A stretch of 64,000 nucleotides of DNA from Woeseiaceae bacterium (GTDB lineage Bacteria > Pseudomonadota > Gammaproteobacteria > Steroidobacterales > Woeseiaceae): assembly GCA_028280615.1 (NCBI GenBank), contig JANQLK010000016.1, positions 124,001-188,000 on the forward strand, in the 5' to 3' direction. How positions within the stretch are numbered: the first letter of the stretch is position 1; each line of letters opens with the position of its first letter. Positions 7,160 through 16,073 of this stretch are shown here, in pieces. The translations under genes were made by a program, and so were the position numbers. Below the pieces are notes generated by a model. That model was given only the letters and a program-made list of their open reading frames with translations. It was not told the origin of the DNA and ran no database searches.

Positions 7160-7975
7160 CTACTGGCGCCAGAGCCTCGGGTTGCCCGGGTCGCGCTCGC
7201 TGGATGCGCGAAACGGATTGATGTCGATGCCGCCGCGGCGCTGGTAACGGGCGTATACCTCGAGGTCGACAGGCGCGCAGTGTGACCGGATGTCCGAATA
7301 GATTCGCTCGACGCAGGCCTCGTGAAAGTCCTGGTGGCGACGGTAGGACACGACGTAGCGCAGCAGGCTTGCGGCGTCTATCGCGGGGCCCGAGTAGCGA
7401 ACCAGCAGGCTGCCAGTATCGGGCTGGCCCGTGACCGGGCACAGGCTCCTGAGCGCATGCGTGTAGAGTGCCTGATCGGCGACGGAGTCGCCGCCGGCGG
7501 CCAGCAGCCCGGGATCGACGTCGAAGGCTTCGCAGTCGACGTCGAGCGCATCGAGGCAGGTGCCGGGCAGCGTCGCGATCTCGTCCGGGGCCGGGTCGGC
7601 CGCCTCGACAATGCGAATCTCGACGTCACTTCCGGCGGCCGCCGACAGGTCGCCGCGAATGATCCCGGCGACGACATCGGCCCCGGCGTGGCGGCTCATC
7701 GCGAAAGAGTTCAGGTATAGCTTGAGCGATTTCGACTCGACAATGTTCGGACTGTCGGCCGGGACGCGAATCTCGGCGCTCGCCGCCACGGGCTGGCCGT
7801 TCGGCTTGAGCCAGGTCAGCTCCCAGGCGTTCCAGATGTCGACGCCGACGAACGGCAACGGCTCCGCGATGCCGAGCTTGTCCCGCGCGTCCGAGCGCGC
7901 GATCGGGAACAGGACCGCCGGCGCGTATTCGTCCGGGTAGTCCGTATCCCTGCCCAGAGGCAGTTCGTCATTCAT
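7160..7975 (-). CDS. queF: NADPH-dependent 7-cyano-7-deazaguanine reductase
   Basis: QueF reduces the nitrile of preQ0 to preQ1, the committed step to queuosine in tRNA. At 271 residues this is the long, bimodular E. coli-type (type II) enzyme. The N-terminal half carries the QueF signature with ESKSLKLYLNSF (NADPH-binding motif); the C-terminal half has the catalytic cysteine in SLCPVTGQPD and the conserved FHE near FHEACVERI. The C-terminus INPFR is typical. It is convergent with the ribA-like gene (8-bp gap). A YhhQ-type queuosine-precursor transporter is encoded at 32.6-33.3 kb in the same window, so both synthesis and salvage of preQ bases appear possible. Start ATG at 7973-7975 fits the family N-terminus. 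Confidence 0.96.
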   Translation of the reverse strand: MNDELPLGRDTDYPDEYAPAVLFPIARSDARDKLGIAEPLPFVGVDIWNAWELTWLKPNGQPVAASAEIRVPADSPNIVESKSLKLYLNSFAMSRHAGADVVAGIIRGDLSAAAGSDVEIRIVEAADPAPDEIATLPGTCLDALDVDCEAFDVDPGLLAAGGDSVADQALYTHALRSLCPVTGQPDTGSLLVRYSGPAIDAASLLRYVVSYRRHQDFHEACVERIYSDIRSHCAPVDLEVYARYQRRGGIDINPFRASSERDPGNPRLWRQ

Positions 7976-8040
7976 CCGACGTGTGTCCTATTGGCGATGG
8001 GCAAAGTGTACAATAGCCGCCTTTTGTCCCGGCGCGATCC

Positions 8041-9210
8041 ATGCTCCATCTTCTAGCCAACGCCCACGTCTTCGATCCCAAGGACCTGGGCGTTCGCCAC
8101 CTGCTGATCGGCGGCGGCAGACTGCTGGCGATTGTCAACGACCCCGATGACGTTTCGGTTCCGGGCCTCAAGCTTACCGACCTCGACGGCCGGCGGCTGA
8201 CACCCGGGCTCATCGACGGGCATGCGCACCTGACCGGCGGTGGCGGTGAGTCGGGCTTCGCGAGCCGCGTGCCGCCCGTTCCGTTGTCGCACTTCACGCG
8301 CGCCGGCATTACGTCGGTCGTCGGCGTACTTGGCACCGACGATACGACCCGCTCGACGCGCTCGCTGGTCGCGGCCGCGTACGGGCTTCGCGAACAGGGC
8401 CTGAATGCGTATTGCCATACCGGCGGCTACCACGTGCCGCCCGTCACGTTGACGGGCAGCGTTCGCGACGACATCGTGTTCGTCGAGCCGATCATCGGCG
8501 TCGGCGAGCTCGCCCTGAGCGATCACCGCTCGAGCCAGCCCACCTTCGATGAACTCGTTCGTATCGCCGGCGACGCGCACGTCGCGGGTCTGATGACCGG
8601 CAAGGCCGGCGTCGTGCACCTGCACCTGGGCGACGGCGCCCGCGGTCTCGAGCTCGTGCGCCGCGCCCTCGACGAGACCGAGCTGCCGCCCCGTGTGTTC
8701 AATCCGACACACGTGAATCGCAGGCGCGCGCTGTTCGACGAAGCCCTCGAACTCGCGGCGCGCGGATGCGTCGTCGACCTGACGGCATTCCCGGTGGAAG
8801 AGGGCGAGGACGCCTGGTCGGCCGACGACGGTCTCATTCGTTACCTGGACTCGGGCGCCCCGCGCGACAACGTGACCGTGAGTTCCGACGGCGGCGGCTG
8901 CCTGCCCGTATTCAACGAGCAGGGTGAGATGCTGTCGATGGACATTGGCGCGCCGGCGAACCTGGCTTCGGCCCTGACGGCGCTGCTCGACTCGGGTGCG
9001 TCCCTCGAAGACGTGCTGCCCGCGTTCACCGAGAATGTCGCGAGGCTTCTGAAGCTTCACGATCGCGGCCGCGTCATCATCGGCGGCGCGGCCGATTTCA
9101 TCGTCCTCGACGAAAACAATCGCATCCACGACGTCATGCTCGGCGGCCGCTGGCACGTCACGGCCGGCAGCGCGGTTGTCGCGGGGCCGTTCGAGCAGCA
9201 ATCCGACTAA
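8041..9210 (+). CDS. iadA: isoaspartyl dipeptidase (beta-aspartyl dipeptidase)
   Basis: A 389-residue amidohydrolase of the IadA family, which hydrolyses beta-aspartyl dipeptides with a binuclear zinc centre. Metal ligands are visible as H61 and H63 in DGHAHLTGGGGE, the bridging lysine region near TGKAGVVHLHLGDG with two further His, and the Asp of VTVSSDGGG. The substrate-binding GGGGE loop is intact. Its position immediately before cyanophycinase and cyanophycin synthetase makes beta-Asp-Arg, the cyanophycinase product, the natural substrate, releasing free Asp and Arg. It is the first gene of a four-gene plus-strand operon (18-bp gap to the next). A -10-like TACAAT at 8009-8014 lies 26 bp before the ATG. 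Confidence 0.94.
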   Translation: MLHLLANAHVFDPKDLGVRHLLIGGGRLLAIVNDPDDVSVPGLKLTDLDGRRLTPGLIDGHAHLTGGGGESGFASRVPPVPLSHFTRAGITSVVGVLGTDDTTRSTRSLVAAAYGLREQGLNAYCHTGGYHVPPVTLTGSVRDDIVFVEPIIGVGELALSDHRSSQPTFDELVRIAGDAHVAGLMTGKAGVVHLHLGDGARGLELVRRALDETELPPRVFNPTHVNRRRALFDEALELAARGCVVDLTAFPVEEGEDAWSADDGLIRYLDSGAPRDNVTVSSDGGGCLPVFNEQGEMLSMDIGAPANLASALTALLDSGASLEDVLPAFTENVARLLKLHDRGRVIIGGAADFIVLDENNRIHDVMLGGRWHVTAGSAVVAGPFEQQSD

Positions 9211-9228
9211 AGACCGCAACGCCTCACT

Positions 9229-10050
9229 ATGCCTTCAGATACCACAGACGGCCGCGAGCGCGGCTACATCATTCCCATCGGCGGCGCCGAGGAAAAGCTG
9301 CATGACCCCGAGATTCTCGATCGCTTCGTCGAGCTGTGCGGCGGCAAGTCGGCCAGGATCAGCATCATCCCGACCGCGTCCGAACTAGAAGACACGGGGC
9401 GCAACTACGAGAAACTGTTTCGCAAACTCGGCGTGCCGCACGCGCAGGTGCTGCCGTTCGAGACGCGTGAGGACTGCGAGCACAGCGAGTACCTCGATTA
9501 CATCGATCGCTCGGACGGCGTGTTCATGACCGGCGGCAACCAGCTCAGGCTGTCGACGACGCTCGGCGGCACCGAGGTCGCGCAGCGCATACGTCGCCGC
9601 AACGCGGACGGTATGCACGTCGCCGGGACGTCGGCGGGTGCGGCGTTCATGCCCGAACACATGATCGCGGGCGGCTCCGAAGGCAGCACCCCGAGCCCCG
9701 ACATGGTGACCCTGGCGCCGGGGCTCGGGCTCACCAACAAGTTCATCATCGACCAGCACTTCCGCCAGCGCGACCGGCTCGGCAGGCTGCTGACTGCGCT
9801 GGCCTACAATCCGTTCGCGGTCGGCATCGGCCTGGACGAGGATACGGCGGCGTTCATCCGCCCGGACGACGAGCTCGAGGTGGTGGGCAGCGGCGGCATT
9901 ACCGTGATCGACCCCACCGATCTGAGTTACAGTTCGATGGACAGGGCACGACGTGGCGAGCCGGTCAGCCTGATCAACGTCAAGCTGCACATCCTGGTGT
10001 CTGGCGGACGTTTCGAGATCGCGACCCGCCGCGCCCAGGCAGAAGAATAA
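9229..10050 (+). CDS. cphB: cyanophycinase
   Basis: A 273-residue peptidase S51 protein that cuts multi-L-arginyl-poly-L-aspartate (cyanophycin) to beta-Asp-Arg dipeptides. The nucleophile is S135 in GTSAGA; the TGGNQ loop at 101-105 and the C-terminal GLDEDTA stretch are typical of CphB. No signal peptide is visible, so it is the intracellular form rather than the secreted CphE/CphI type of cyanophycin scavengers. Together with the upstream iadA and downstream cphA it gives a complete synthesis and recovery cycle. The gap to cphA is 45 bp with no visible terminator. Confidence 0.95.
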   Translation: MPSDTTDGRERGYIIPIGGAEEKLHDPEILDRFVELCGGKSARISIIPTASELEDTGRNYEKLFRKLGVPHAQVLPFETREDCEHSEYLDYIDRSDGVFMTGGNQLRLSTTLGGTEVAQRIRRRNADGMHVAGTSAGAAFMPEHMIAGGSEGSTPSPDMVTLAPGLGLTNKFIIDQHFRQRDRLGRLLTALAYNPFAVGIGLDEDTAAFIRPDDELEVVGSGGITVIDPTDLSYSSMDRARRGEPVSLINVKLHILVSGGRFEIATRRAQAEE

Positions 10051-10095
10051 CCGCCGCGGGAAACCGCCGACGGCGGCGAAGTCGGGACCAAAACA

Positions 10096-12885
10096 ATGAA
10101 GATAGTCACCACCAATGTGTACGTCGGGCCGAACCTGTATGCCCACTTTCCGGTCATCAGGCACGTACTCGACCTGGGCGAGCTCGAGGACTGGCCGACC
10201 GGCAGACTCGGCGAGGACTTCGTCGGTCCGCTGCTCGACATGCTGCCGGGTCTCAACGAGCACGGCTGTTCGTATCGCGAGCCCGGCGGTTTCGTGCGCC
10301 GGCTGCGCGAAGACGAGGGCACCTGGCTCGGTCATGTCATGGAGCACGTCGCTATCGAACTGCAGAACGTGGCGGGCTCGGCCGTCACGTTCGGCCGCAC
10401 GCGTTCGATCGAGGGTCAGCCCGGTCACTACAACATGGTATTCCAGTACAAGGACAAGGCCGTCGGCCGGGAAGCCAGCGATCTCGCGCTGAAGCTCATC
10501 CACAGCCTGTTGCCGGACGAGATCAGGCCGAAGGGATCGCCGGACGCGAGCTGGGACTTTGCCGGGGAGCGCGACAGTTTCATCCGCTACGCGCAGCGGC
10601 GCGCACTGGGGCCGAGCACGGCGTCGCTCGTGGCGGCCGCCGAGGAGCGCAACATCCCGTGGCTGCGCCTGAACCAGTACAGCCTGGTTCAGTTCGGCTA
10701 CGGCCGCTACCAGGAACGGATCCAGGCGACGACGACGAGCAACACGAGCAATATCGCGGTCGAACTCGCCGGCGACAAGGAAGAGACCAACGGCACCCTG
10801 CGGGACCTCGGTCTGCCCGTGCCGAAGCAGATGATCGTGCGCAGCGCCTCACAGGCCGTGCGGGCGGCGGAGCGCATCGGCTACCCGGTCGTCGTCAAGC
10901 CGCTGGCCGGCAACCACGGCCGCGGGGTGTCCACCAACCTCAAGACTCCCGACGAGGTCGAGACCGGCTTCAACAAGGCCTCCGAGCACGGCCGCTCGAT
11001 CATTGTCGAAAGCTATATCGAGGGCTTCGACCACCGGCTGCTCGTGATCGACGGCGAATTGGTCGCGGCGGCGAAGCGCGAACCCGGCCACGTCGTCGGC
11101 GACGGCACGCACACGATCGAGCAGCTGGTTGCCATCGTCAACGAGGACCCGCGCCGCGGCGTGGGCCACGAGAAGGTGCTTACTCGCCTCGAGTTCGATC
11201 ACCAGGCCGAGCGGCTCCTCAAAAAGCTCGGCTACGATAAGGACACGGTGCCCGCGGACGGGGAAATCGTTTACCTGCGGTCGACCGCCAACCTGTCCAC
11301 GGGCGGCACCGCGATCGACGTGACGGACACCATTCACCCCGACAACCGCGAGATGGCGATACGCGCGATCAAGGCGATCGGCCTCGACATCGGCGGCGTC
11401 GATTTCCTGTGCAACGACATCACCGAGTCGTATCGCGACGCGGGCGGTGCGATCTGCGAGGTCAACGCCGGCCCCGGGTTCCGCATGCACGTGGCGCCGA
11501 GCGAGGGCACACCGCGCGATGTCGGCGGTGCCGTCGTCGACATGCTGTTCCCGCCCGATGCGCCGAGCCGCATACCGATCGCGGCCGTCACGGGCACCAA
11601 CGGCAAGACGACGACGTCGCGCATGCTCGCGCACATCCTGAAGCTCAGCGGCCGCACGGTCGGGCTGACCTCCACCGACGGCGTCTATATCGATGGCAAG
11701 CTCAGCGTGTCCGGCGATATGACCGGGCCGGTGTCGGCGCAGATGATCCTGCGCGACCCGTCGGTCGACGCGGCCGTCATGGAGGTCGCGCGCGGCGGCA
11801 TGCTGCGCAGCGGCCTGGGCTTTCCCGAAGCCGACGTTGCCTGCTGCCTGAACGTGTCGGCCGACCACCTGGGACTGGGCGGCATCGACACGATCGAGCA
11901 GCTCGCGCGGGTAAAGCGCGTGCCCGTCGAGATCGCGAAGCGCGCCGCGGTGCTCAACGCCGACGATGCGAACTGCCTGCAGATGGCGGACTACACCGAG
12001 GCCGAGAAACTATGCTACGTGACGATGAATTCGTCGCACCCGCTCGTAAAGCAGCACATCCAGGCCGGCGGTCAGGCCTTCGTGCTCGAGCAGGGCATGA
12101 ACGGTCACATGATCACGATCTACGACAACGAGAGCCATACGCCGCTCCTGTGGACGCACCTGATTCCCGCGACGATCGAGGGCCGCGCCCTGCACAACGT
12201 GCAGAACGCCATGTTCGCGGCCGCGCTCGCGCTGAACCTCGACCTCAGTCTCGAGGACATCCGTCACGGCCTGCGTACCTTCGACTCCACGTTCTTCCAG
12301 GCGCCGGGCCGCATGAACATCTACAACGAACACCCGTTCCGCGTCATTCTCGACTACGCGCACAACCCGGCCGCCGTGCGCGCGATGTGCACGCTCGTGG
12401 ACCGTTTCGAAGTCGACGGCAAGAGAACCGTCGTGCTGGCGGCGCCGGGCGACCGGCGCGACGAGGACATTCGCGAGATCGCCGAAATTGCCGCGGGGCA
12501 CTTCGATCGCTTCATCCTGCGCTGCGACGACAATCGCCGCGGCCGCGGGCCTGACGACGTCGCGATCATGCAGAAGAACCGGCTGCTGGAGCTCGGCATT
12601 TCCGCCGACCGCATCGAGGTCATCCCGGACGAGCAGGAGGCGACGACCCGGGCGCTCGAGTCCGCCGACGTCGGCGATCTCGTGCTGATCCTGGGCGACA
12701 ATATCAAGCGCACCTGGAAGCAGATCATCTACTTCAACTCGGGCGCCAAGGTGGACTCGAAGGACGCGAAGGCGACGGCGACGATCGAGCTGCCCGACGT
12801 CGAGGGCTTCGAGATCGACGACGATATCGAGATCATCAGCGACGAGCGCGGCGTGCGCATCGCCCGCGGCGAAGAAGCCGACTGA
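10096..12885 (+). CDS. cphA: cyanophycin synthetase
   Basis: A 929-residue CphA1-type enzyme. It has the three family domains: an N-terminal domain (about 1-160), an ATP-grasp domain that adds Asp to the backbone (about 215-490, with KPLAGNHGRG and the EVNAGPGFRMH magnesium-binding segment) and a Mur-ligase-like domain that adds Arg (from about 494, P-loop GTNGKTT near residue 500, ADHLGLGG, and DYAHNPAA). The N-terminal domain keeps HVMEH at 80-84, an HxxEH site; in characterised CphA1 proteins this region is a cryptic metallopeptidase that makes primers, so the enzyme may be primer-independent. Length and domain order match functional CphA1. It is followed after 10 bp by a second CphA-like ligase, and preceded by the degradative genes, so synthesis and breakdown share one transcript. 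Confidence 0.97.
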   Translation: MKIVTTNVYVGPNLYAHFPVIRHVLDLGELEDWPTGRLGEDFVGPLLDMLPGLNEHGCSYREPGGFVRRLREDEGTWLGHVMEHVAIELQNVAGSAVTFGRTRSIEGQPGHYNMVFQYKDKAVGREASDLALKLIHSLLPDEIRPKGSPDASWDFAGERDSFIRYAQRRALGPSTASLVAAAEERNIPWLRLNQYSLVQFGYGRYQERIQATTTSNTSNIAVELAGDKEETNGTLRDLGLPVPKQMIVRSASQAVRAAERIGYPVVVKPLAGNHGRGVSTNLKTPDEVETGFNKASEHGRSIIVESYIEGFDHRLLVIDGELVAAAKREPGHVVGDGTHTIEQLVAIVNEDPRRGVGHEKVLTRLEFDHQAERLLKKLGYDKDTVPADGEIVYLRSTANLSTGGTAIDVTDTIHPDNREMAIRAIKAIGLDIGGVDFLCNDITESYRDAGGAICEVNAGPGFRMHVAPSEGTPRDVGGAVVDMLFPPDAPSRIPIAAVTGTNGKTTTSRMLAHILKLSGRTVGLTSTDGVYIDGKLSVSGDMTGPVSAQMILRDPSVDAAVMEVARGGMLRSGLGFPEADVACCLNVSADHLGLGGIDTIEQLARVKRVPVEIAKRAAVLNADDANCLQMADYTEAEKLCYVTMNSSHPLVKQHIQAGGQAFVLEQGMNGHMITIYDNESHTPLLWTHLIPATIEGRALHNVQNAMFAAALALNLDLSLEDIRHGLRTFDSTFFQAPGRMNIYNEHPFRVILDYAHNPAAVRAMCTLVDRFEVDGKRTVVLAAPGDRRDEDIREIAEIAAGHFDRFILRCDDNRRGRGPDDVAIMQKNRLLELGISADRIEVIPDEQEATTRALESADVGDLVLILGDNIKRTWKQIIYFNSGAKVDSKDAKATATIELPDVEGFEIDDDIEIISDERGVRIARGEEAD

Positions 12886-12895
12886 GGCCACGCCG

Positions 12896-14578
12896 GTGCA
12901 GTTTCTCGATGCGCGACGACTGACCGGCCCGAGCCTGCTGTTCGACGGTCCCGCCGCGATTCTCGACGTCGAGTGCGAGCCCGGTGAGATCGACGCGGTC
13001 GACGCCCTGTGGCGGGCCAGCGTCAACGAGATGAGCGACGCGCTCGGCTGGCCGATGCCCGAGTTCGCGCGCCGGGATCTCGAAGGCGGGGTCAGCTTCG
13101 CGTTCACGGCGCCGATCGATGCGCTGTACGCGGCCTCGGAACTCAACGAGTGGGCGTGGCAGGTCATCGACGCGGAGTTCAACGGCACGGATGCGCCCGA
13201 CTTCGACGCCACGCGCGAGGCTCTGTCGGCGTCGCGGGCCGAGGAAGCCAATCCCGCGCTGCTCGCGCTCGAGACCGCCGCGGCGGAGCACGGCGCACGC
13301 TTCCTGTGGGACGACGATGAGGTCTCGCTGGGGCTCGGTCGCACGGCACAGACCTGGCCATCGAGAGCACTACCGGACGTCGATGCACTCGACTGGGCGA
13401 GGTTCGAAGCCGTGCCGATCGGGCTCGTGACCGGCACCAACGGCAAGACCACGGCCGTTCGCCTCGCGACGCATATCCTGAGAACGGCCGGCCTGCACGT
13501 GGGGTCGAGCTCGACCGACTGGATCGCCGTCGACGACCGAGTCATCGACCGCGGCGACTGGTCGGGCCCGGGCGGCGCCCGAGCGGTCCTCAGGCAGCCC
13601 GAGGTCGACGTGGCGATCCTCGAATCGGCGCGCGGCGGGCTCTTGAGGCGCGGACTCGGCGTCAACAGGGCGGACGCGGCCCTGATCACGAATATCGCCG
13701 AGGACCACCTGGGCGATTTCGGCTCGCACACGATCGAGGAACTACTGGAGATCAAGTGGATCGTGAGCCGCGCCGTCCGCGACGACGGCGTTCTCGTGCT
13801 CAATGCCGACGATGAGCGCCTCGTGGCGCGGGCGCGGGACTACCCGGGCCGGATCACCTGGTTCGGGCTCGATCCGCGCGGCGAAGCGATGGCCGATGTG
13901 CTCGCGAAAGGCGGGCCGGCCTACGTGCTGGACGACACCGAGCTTACGCGCGTCGCGGGCGGCGAGCGGGAGCTCGTCTGCCACGACCGCGACATCGCGA
14001 TCACGCTCGGCGGCGCCGCGCGGCACAACACGGCCAATGCGCTGGCGGCGGCGGCCCTGACCGAGGCGCTCGGCGCATCCCTGACGAGCATAAGAGCCGG
14101 GCTCCTGTCGATGTCGCAGGACGAGAATCCCGGACGCTGCAATGTCTACGACGCCGGCGGCACGCGCGTGCTCGTCGATTTCGCCCACAATCCCGCGGCG
14201 ATGAGCGCACTGTTCGACATGGCGAGCGCGCTGCCCGCGAAGCGGCGGGTGCTGTGTTTCGGCCAGGCCGGCGACCGACCCGACGCGCTGATTCGCGAAC
14301 TCGCGCGCGATGCGTACGCGATCGGACTCGACCGCGTCGTCGTCTCGGAACTCGCGAATTACCATCGCGGTCGCGAACACGGCGAGGTTTACGGCCTCAT
14401 CCGCGACGAACTCATGAGACTCGGACTCGGCGGCGGCCAGATCGAGCACCACGAGACCGAAATCGAGTCGTTCGTCGCGGCGCTCGAGTGGGCCCGGCCC
14501 GGCGATCTCGTCATCATGCTGGCGCTCGGCGGCGCCGCGCCCGTGCACGACGAACTCAGGGCTCGCGGGGCGCTGTAA
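12896..14578 (+). CDS. CphA-like Mur ligase lacking the ATP-grasp domain
   Basis: A 560-residue protein starting with GTG, last gene of the cyanophycin operon. Its Mur-ligase half (from about residue 170) follows the neighbouring CphA motif by motif: GTNGKTT at 180-186, ESARGGLLRRGLG, AEDHLGDFG, DFAHNPAAMSAL and AGDRPDALIRE. The N-terminal 165 residues also resemble CphA: EHGARFLWDDDEVSLGLGR aligns with the stretch just before the CphA ATP-grasp domain (IPWLRLNQYSLVQFGYGR). The ATP-grasp domain itself (about 280 residues) is missing between them, and the CphA HxxEH is replaced (SVNEM). It should therefore be able to activate a carboxyl and attach an amino acid (Arg in CphA) but not extend the Asp backbone. 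Whether it assists CphA, modifies cyanophycin or makes another product is open. Its end overlaps the convergent hydrolase by 23 bp. Confidence 0.85.
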   Translation: MQFLDARRLTGPSLLFDGPAAILDVECEPGEIDAVDALWRASVNEMSDALGWPMPEFARRDLEGGVSFAFTAPIDALYAASELNEWAWQVIDAEFNGTDAPDFDATREALSASRAEEANPALLALETAAAEHGARFLWDDDEVSLGLGRTAQTWPSRALPDVDALDWARFEAVPIGLVTGTNGKTTAVRLATHILRTAGLHVGSSSTDWIAVDDRVIDRGDWSGPGGARAVLRQPEVDVAILESARGGLLRRGLGVNRADAALITNIAEDHLGDFGSHTIEELLEIKWIVSRAVRDDGVLVLNADDERLVARARDYPGRITWFGLDPRGEAMADVLAKGGPAYVLDDTELTRVAGGERELVCHDRDIAITLGGAARHNTANALAAAALTEALGASLTSIRAGLLSMSQDENPGRCNVYDAGGTRVLVDFAHNPAAMSALFDMASALPAKRRVLCFGQAGDRPDALIRELARDAYAIGLDRVVVSELANYHRGREHGEVYGLIRDELMRLGLGGGQIEHHETEIESFVAALEWARPGDLVIMLALGGAAPVHDELRARGAL

Positions 14579-15542
14579 TCTCGACACCCTCGACGAACGC
14601 GACGATCGTCGCGGCAACGTCGGCCGTCGATGCGGGCGAGAGGATGTCGCCGGCCAGAACGTGCGCACTCGGGTCGCCCGCATCGTCGATCTCGACGAGC
14701 CGCTTGGCCGGCGCCTCGATGGCCGCGAAGGCATCGAGGGCCGCCCGCGGGGATACGACCCGATCGTCGCGCGAGACGAACATGATGACGCGCTGATCGA
14801 TCCTCGCCGGCAGCTTGCCGGCCGCGTGGTCGACGAGCCGCATGACTTCGACAACCGAATCGGTCGGGTAGGTCGTCGTCCAGTAACGCTCCTGCAGGTC
14901 GTTGTGCGCGGTCCAGCTGCGCGTGTCGCCGACCAGCAGTTTCGCGAGCAGGGGACCGCCCGGCCGGGTAAGGAATCTGGCGTTCGAATCGGCCGGCATG
15001 AGGTTCGGCGAGATCATCGCGAGCGTGTCCACGCTGCTCATCGACGGGTGTCCGAGCAGCGCGAGCGATAGCGTGCCGCCCGTGGACGTGCTCAGTACGA
15101 TCAGACGCTCGCCGAGCGTCTCGCCGATGGCGAGTGCGGCCACGGCGTCGTCCAACCAGGTTTCGGCGCTGACGCCGGCCATCGGTTCCGTCGCATGGCC
15201 GTGGCCCGTGAGTCGTGTCTCAAAGAGGTTGGCATTCAGCGCATCGGCCAGCACGTCGGCAAGCGGTGCCGTCTCCTGCCGGGACGCCGAGAAACCGTGC
15301 AGGTGGACGACCGCGTAGTCGCTGCGCCGGCCCGGCGTCTGCCAGCGAATACGTTGTTCGGTGCCGCTGACGAGACCGTAGTTCGCATGTGCCCTGCGTT
15401 CGCGGCTTGCGATAAAGGCCTCGACGCCCGCATCGAGGTCGGGCAGGCCCGGCTCGTAGTCGCCGATGGGCGGAGGAGTCGTCATCCACAGGGCCGCGCC
15501 GATCGCTCCCGCCAGACCCAGAATGCTCAGCGCGCGCCGCAG
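14556..15542 (-). CDS. alpha/beta-hydrolase with N-terminal membrane or export segment
   Basis: A serine-hydrolase fold protein: the oxyanion region HLHGFSASR, nucleophile elbow LSTSTGGT, an Asp in FVSRDDRVVSP and a late His (AHVLAGD). It resembles the monoglyceride-lipase/carboxylesterase branch (Hydrolase_4). The first ATG is at 15483-15485, but the same frame continues upstream as LRRALSILGLAGAIGAALW, a clear hydrophobic signal or anchor segment. The only plausible start there is CTG at 15540-15542, placed 7 bases after a GGAG that sits in the last codons of the upstream EVE gene. I therefore extend the gene to 15542, giving about 328 residues; the ATG version is the conservative alternative. 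It converges on the cyanophycin operon, overlapping the last gene by 23 bp. Substrate unknown. Confidence 0.7.
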   Translation of the reverse strand: MRRALSILGLAGAIGAALWMTTPPPIGDYEPGLPDLDAGVEAFIASRERRAHANYGLVSGTEQRIRWQTPGRRSDYAVVHLHGFSASRQETAPLADVLADALNANLFETRLTGHGHATEPMAGVSAETWLDDAVAALAIGETLGERLIVLSTSTGGTLSLALLGHPSMSSVDTLAMISPNLMPADSNARFLTRPGGPLLAKLLVGDTRSWTAHNDLQERYWTTTYPTDSVVEVMRLVDHAAGKLPARIDQRVIMFVSRDDRVVSPRAALDAFAAIEAPAKRLVEIDDAGDPSAHVLAGDILSPASTADVAATIVAFVEGVEITAPREP

Positions 15543-15546
15543 GGTC

Positions 15547-15999
15547 CTACTCCATGTCCAGGATGATGTCCCAGTGCTCCTTGCTGACCGGCATGATCGA
15601 CAGCCGGTTTCCCTTGCGCGTCAGGATCATGCCATCGAGCGCCGGGTTGGCCTTGAGTTCCTTGAGCGAGATCGCGCGCTTGAGCTTCCTCACGAACCTG
15701 ACGTCGACGAGTATCCAGCGCGGATCGTCGGGATCGCTCTTCGGATCGTAGTACTTGCTCTCGGGATCGAACTGGAACGGGTCGGGATAGGCTTCGCTGG
15801 CGACCTTCATGAGGCCGACGATGCCGGGCTCCTTGCAGTTCGAGTGATAAAAGAACACGTCGTCGCCGATCTGCATGTCGTCGCGCATCATGTTGCGCGC
15901 CTGGTAGTTGCGGATGCCGTCCCAGGGTTCGCGCTTGTCGCGCTTCAAGTCGTCGATGCTGTAGGCATCGGGCTCGGATTTCATTAACCAGTAGGCCAT
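15547..15999 (-). CDS. EVE-domain (PUA-like) protein
   Basis: A 150-residue single-domain protein of the EVE family (thymocyte nuclear protein 1-like). Features are the N-terminal YWLMKSEPDAYSIDDL, WDGIRNYQARN, the FFYHSNC segment and the C-terminal RLSIMPVSKEHWD. EVE domains are PUA-related and thought to read modified bases in RNA or DNA; the bacterial single-domain members have no firmly established role. Its stop codon lies 4 bp before the proposed start of the alpha/beta-hydrolase, and its GGAG codon may serve as that gene's ribosome-binding site, so the two are probably co-transcribed. The 431-bp region upstream has no gene and contains a strong imperfect hairpin. Confidence 0.92.
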   Translation of the reverse strand: MAYWLMKSEPDAYSIDDLKRDKREPWDGIRNYQARNMMRDDMQIGDDVFFYHSNCKEPGIVGLMKVASEAYPDPFQFDPESKYYDPKSDPDDPRWILVDVRFVRKLKRAISLKELKANPALDGMILTRKGNRLSIMPVSKEHWDIILDME

Positions 16000-16073
16000 C
16001 GTTGCGTTACGTCCAGGTTACGAAAAGGGGGCGCGGGATCCGAAAGACTCTGCTTCTTTGCCGGCACATACGA

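Noticed and set aside
12010-13803. A 597-residue open frame on the minus strand
   Set aside because: It covers the end of cphA and the start of the second ligase, both with strong domain motifs on the plus strand; the frame is Ser/Arg/Ala-rich without any domain.
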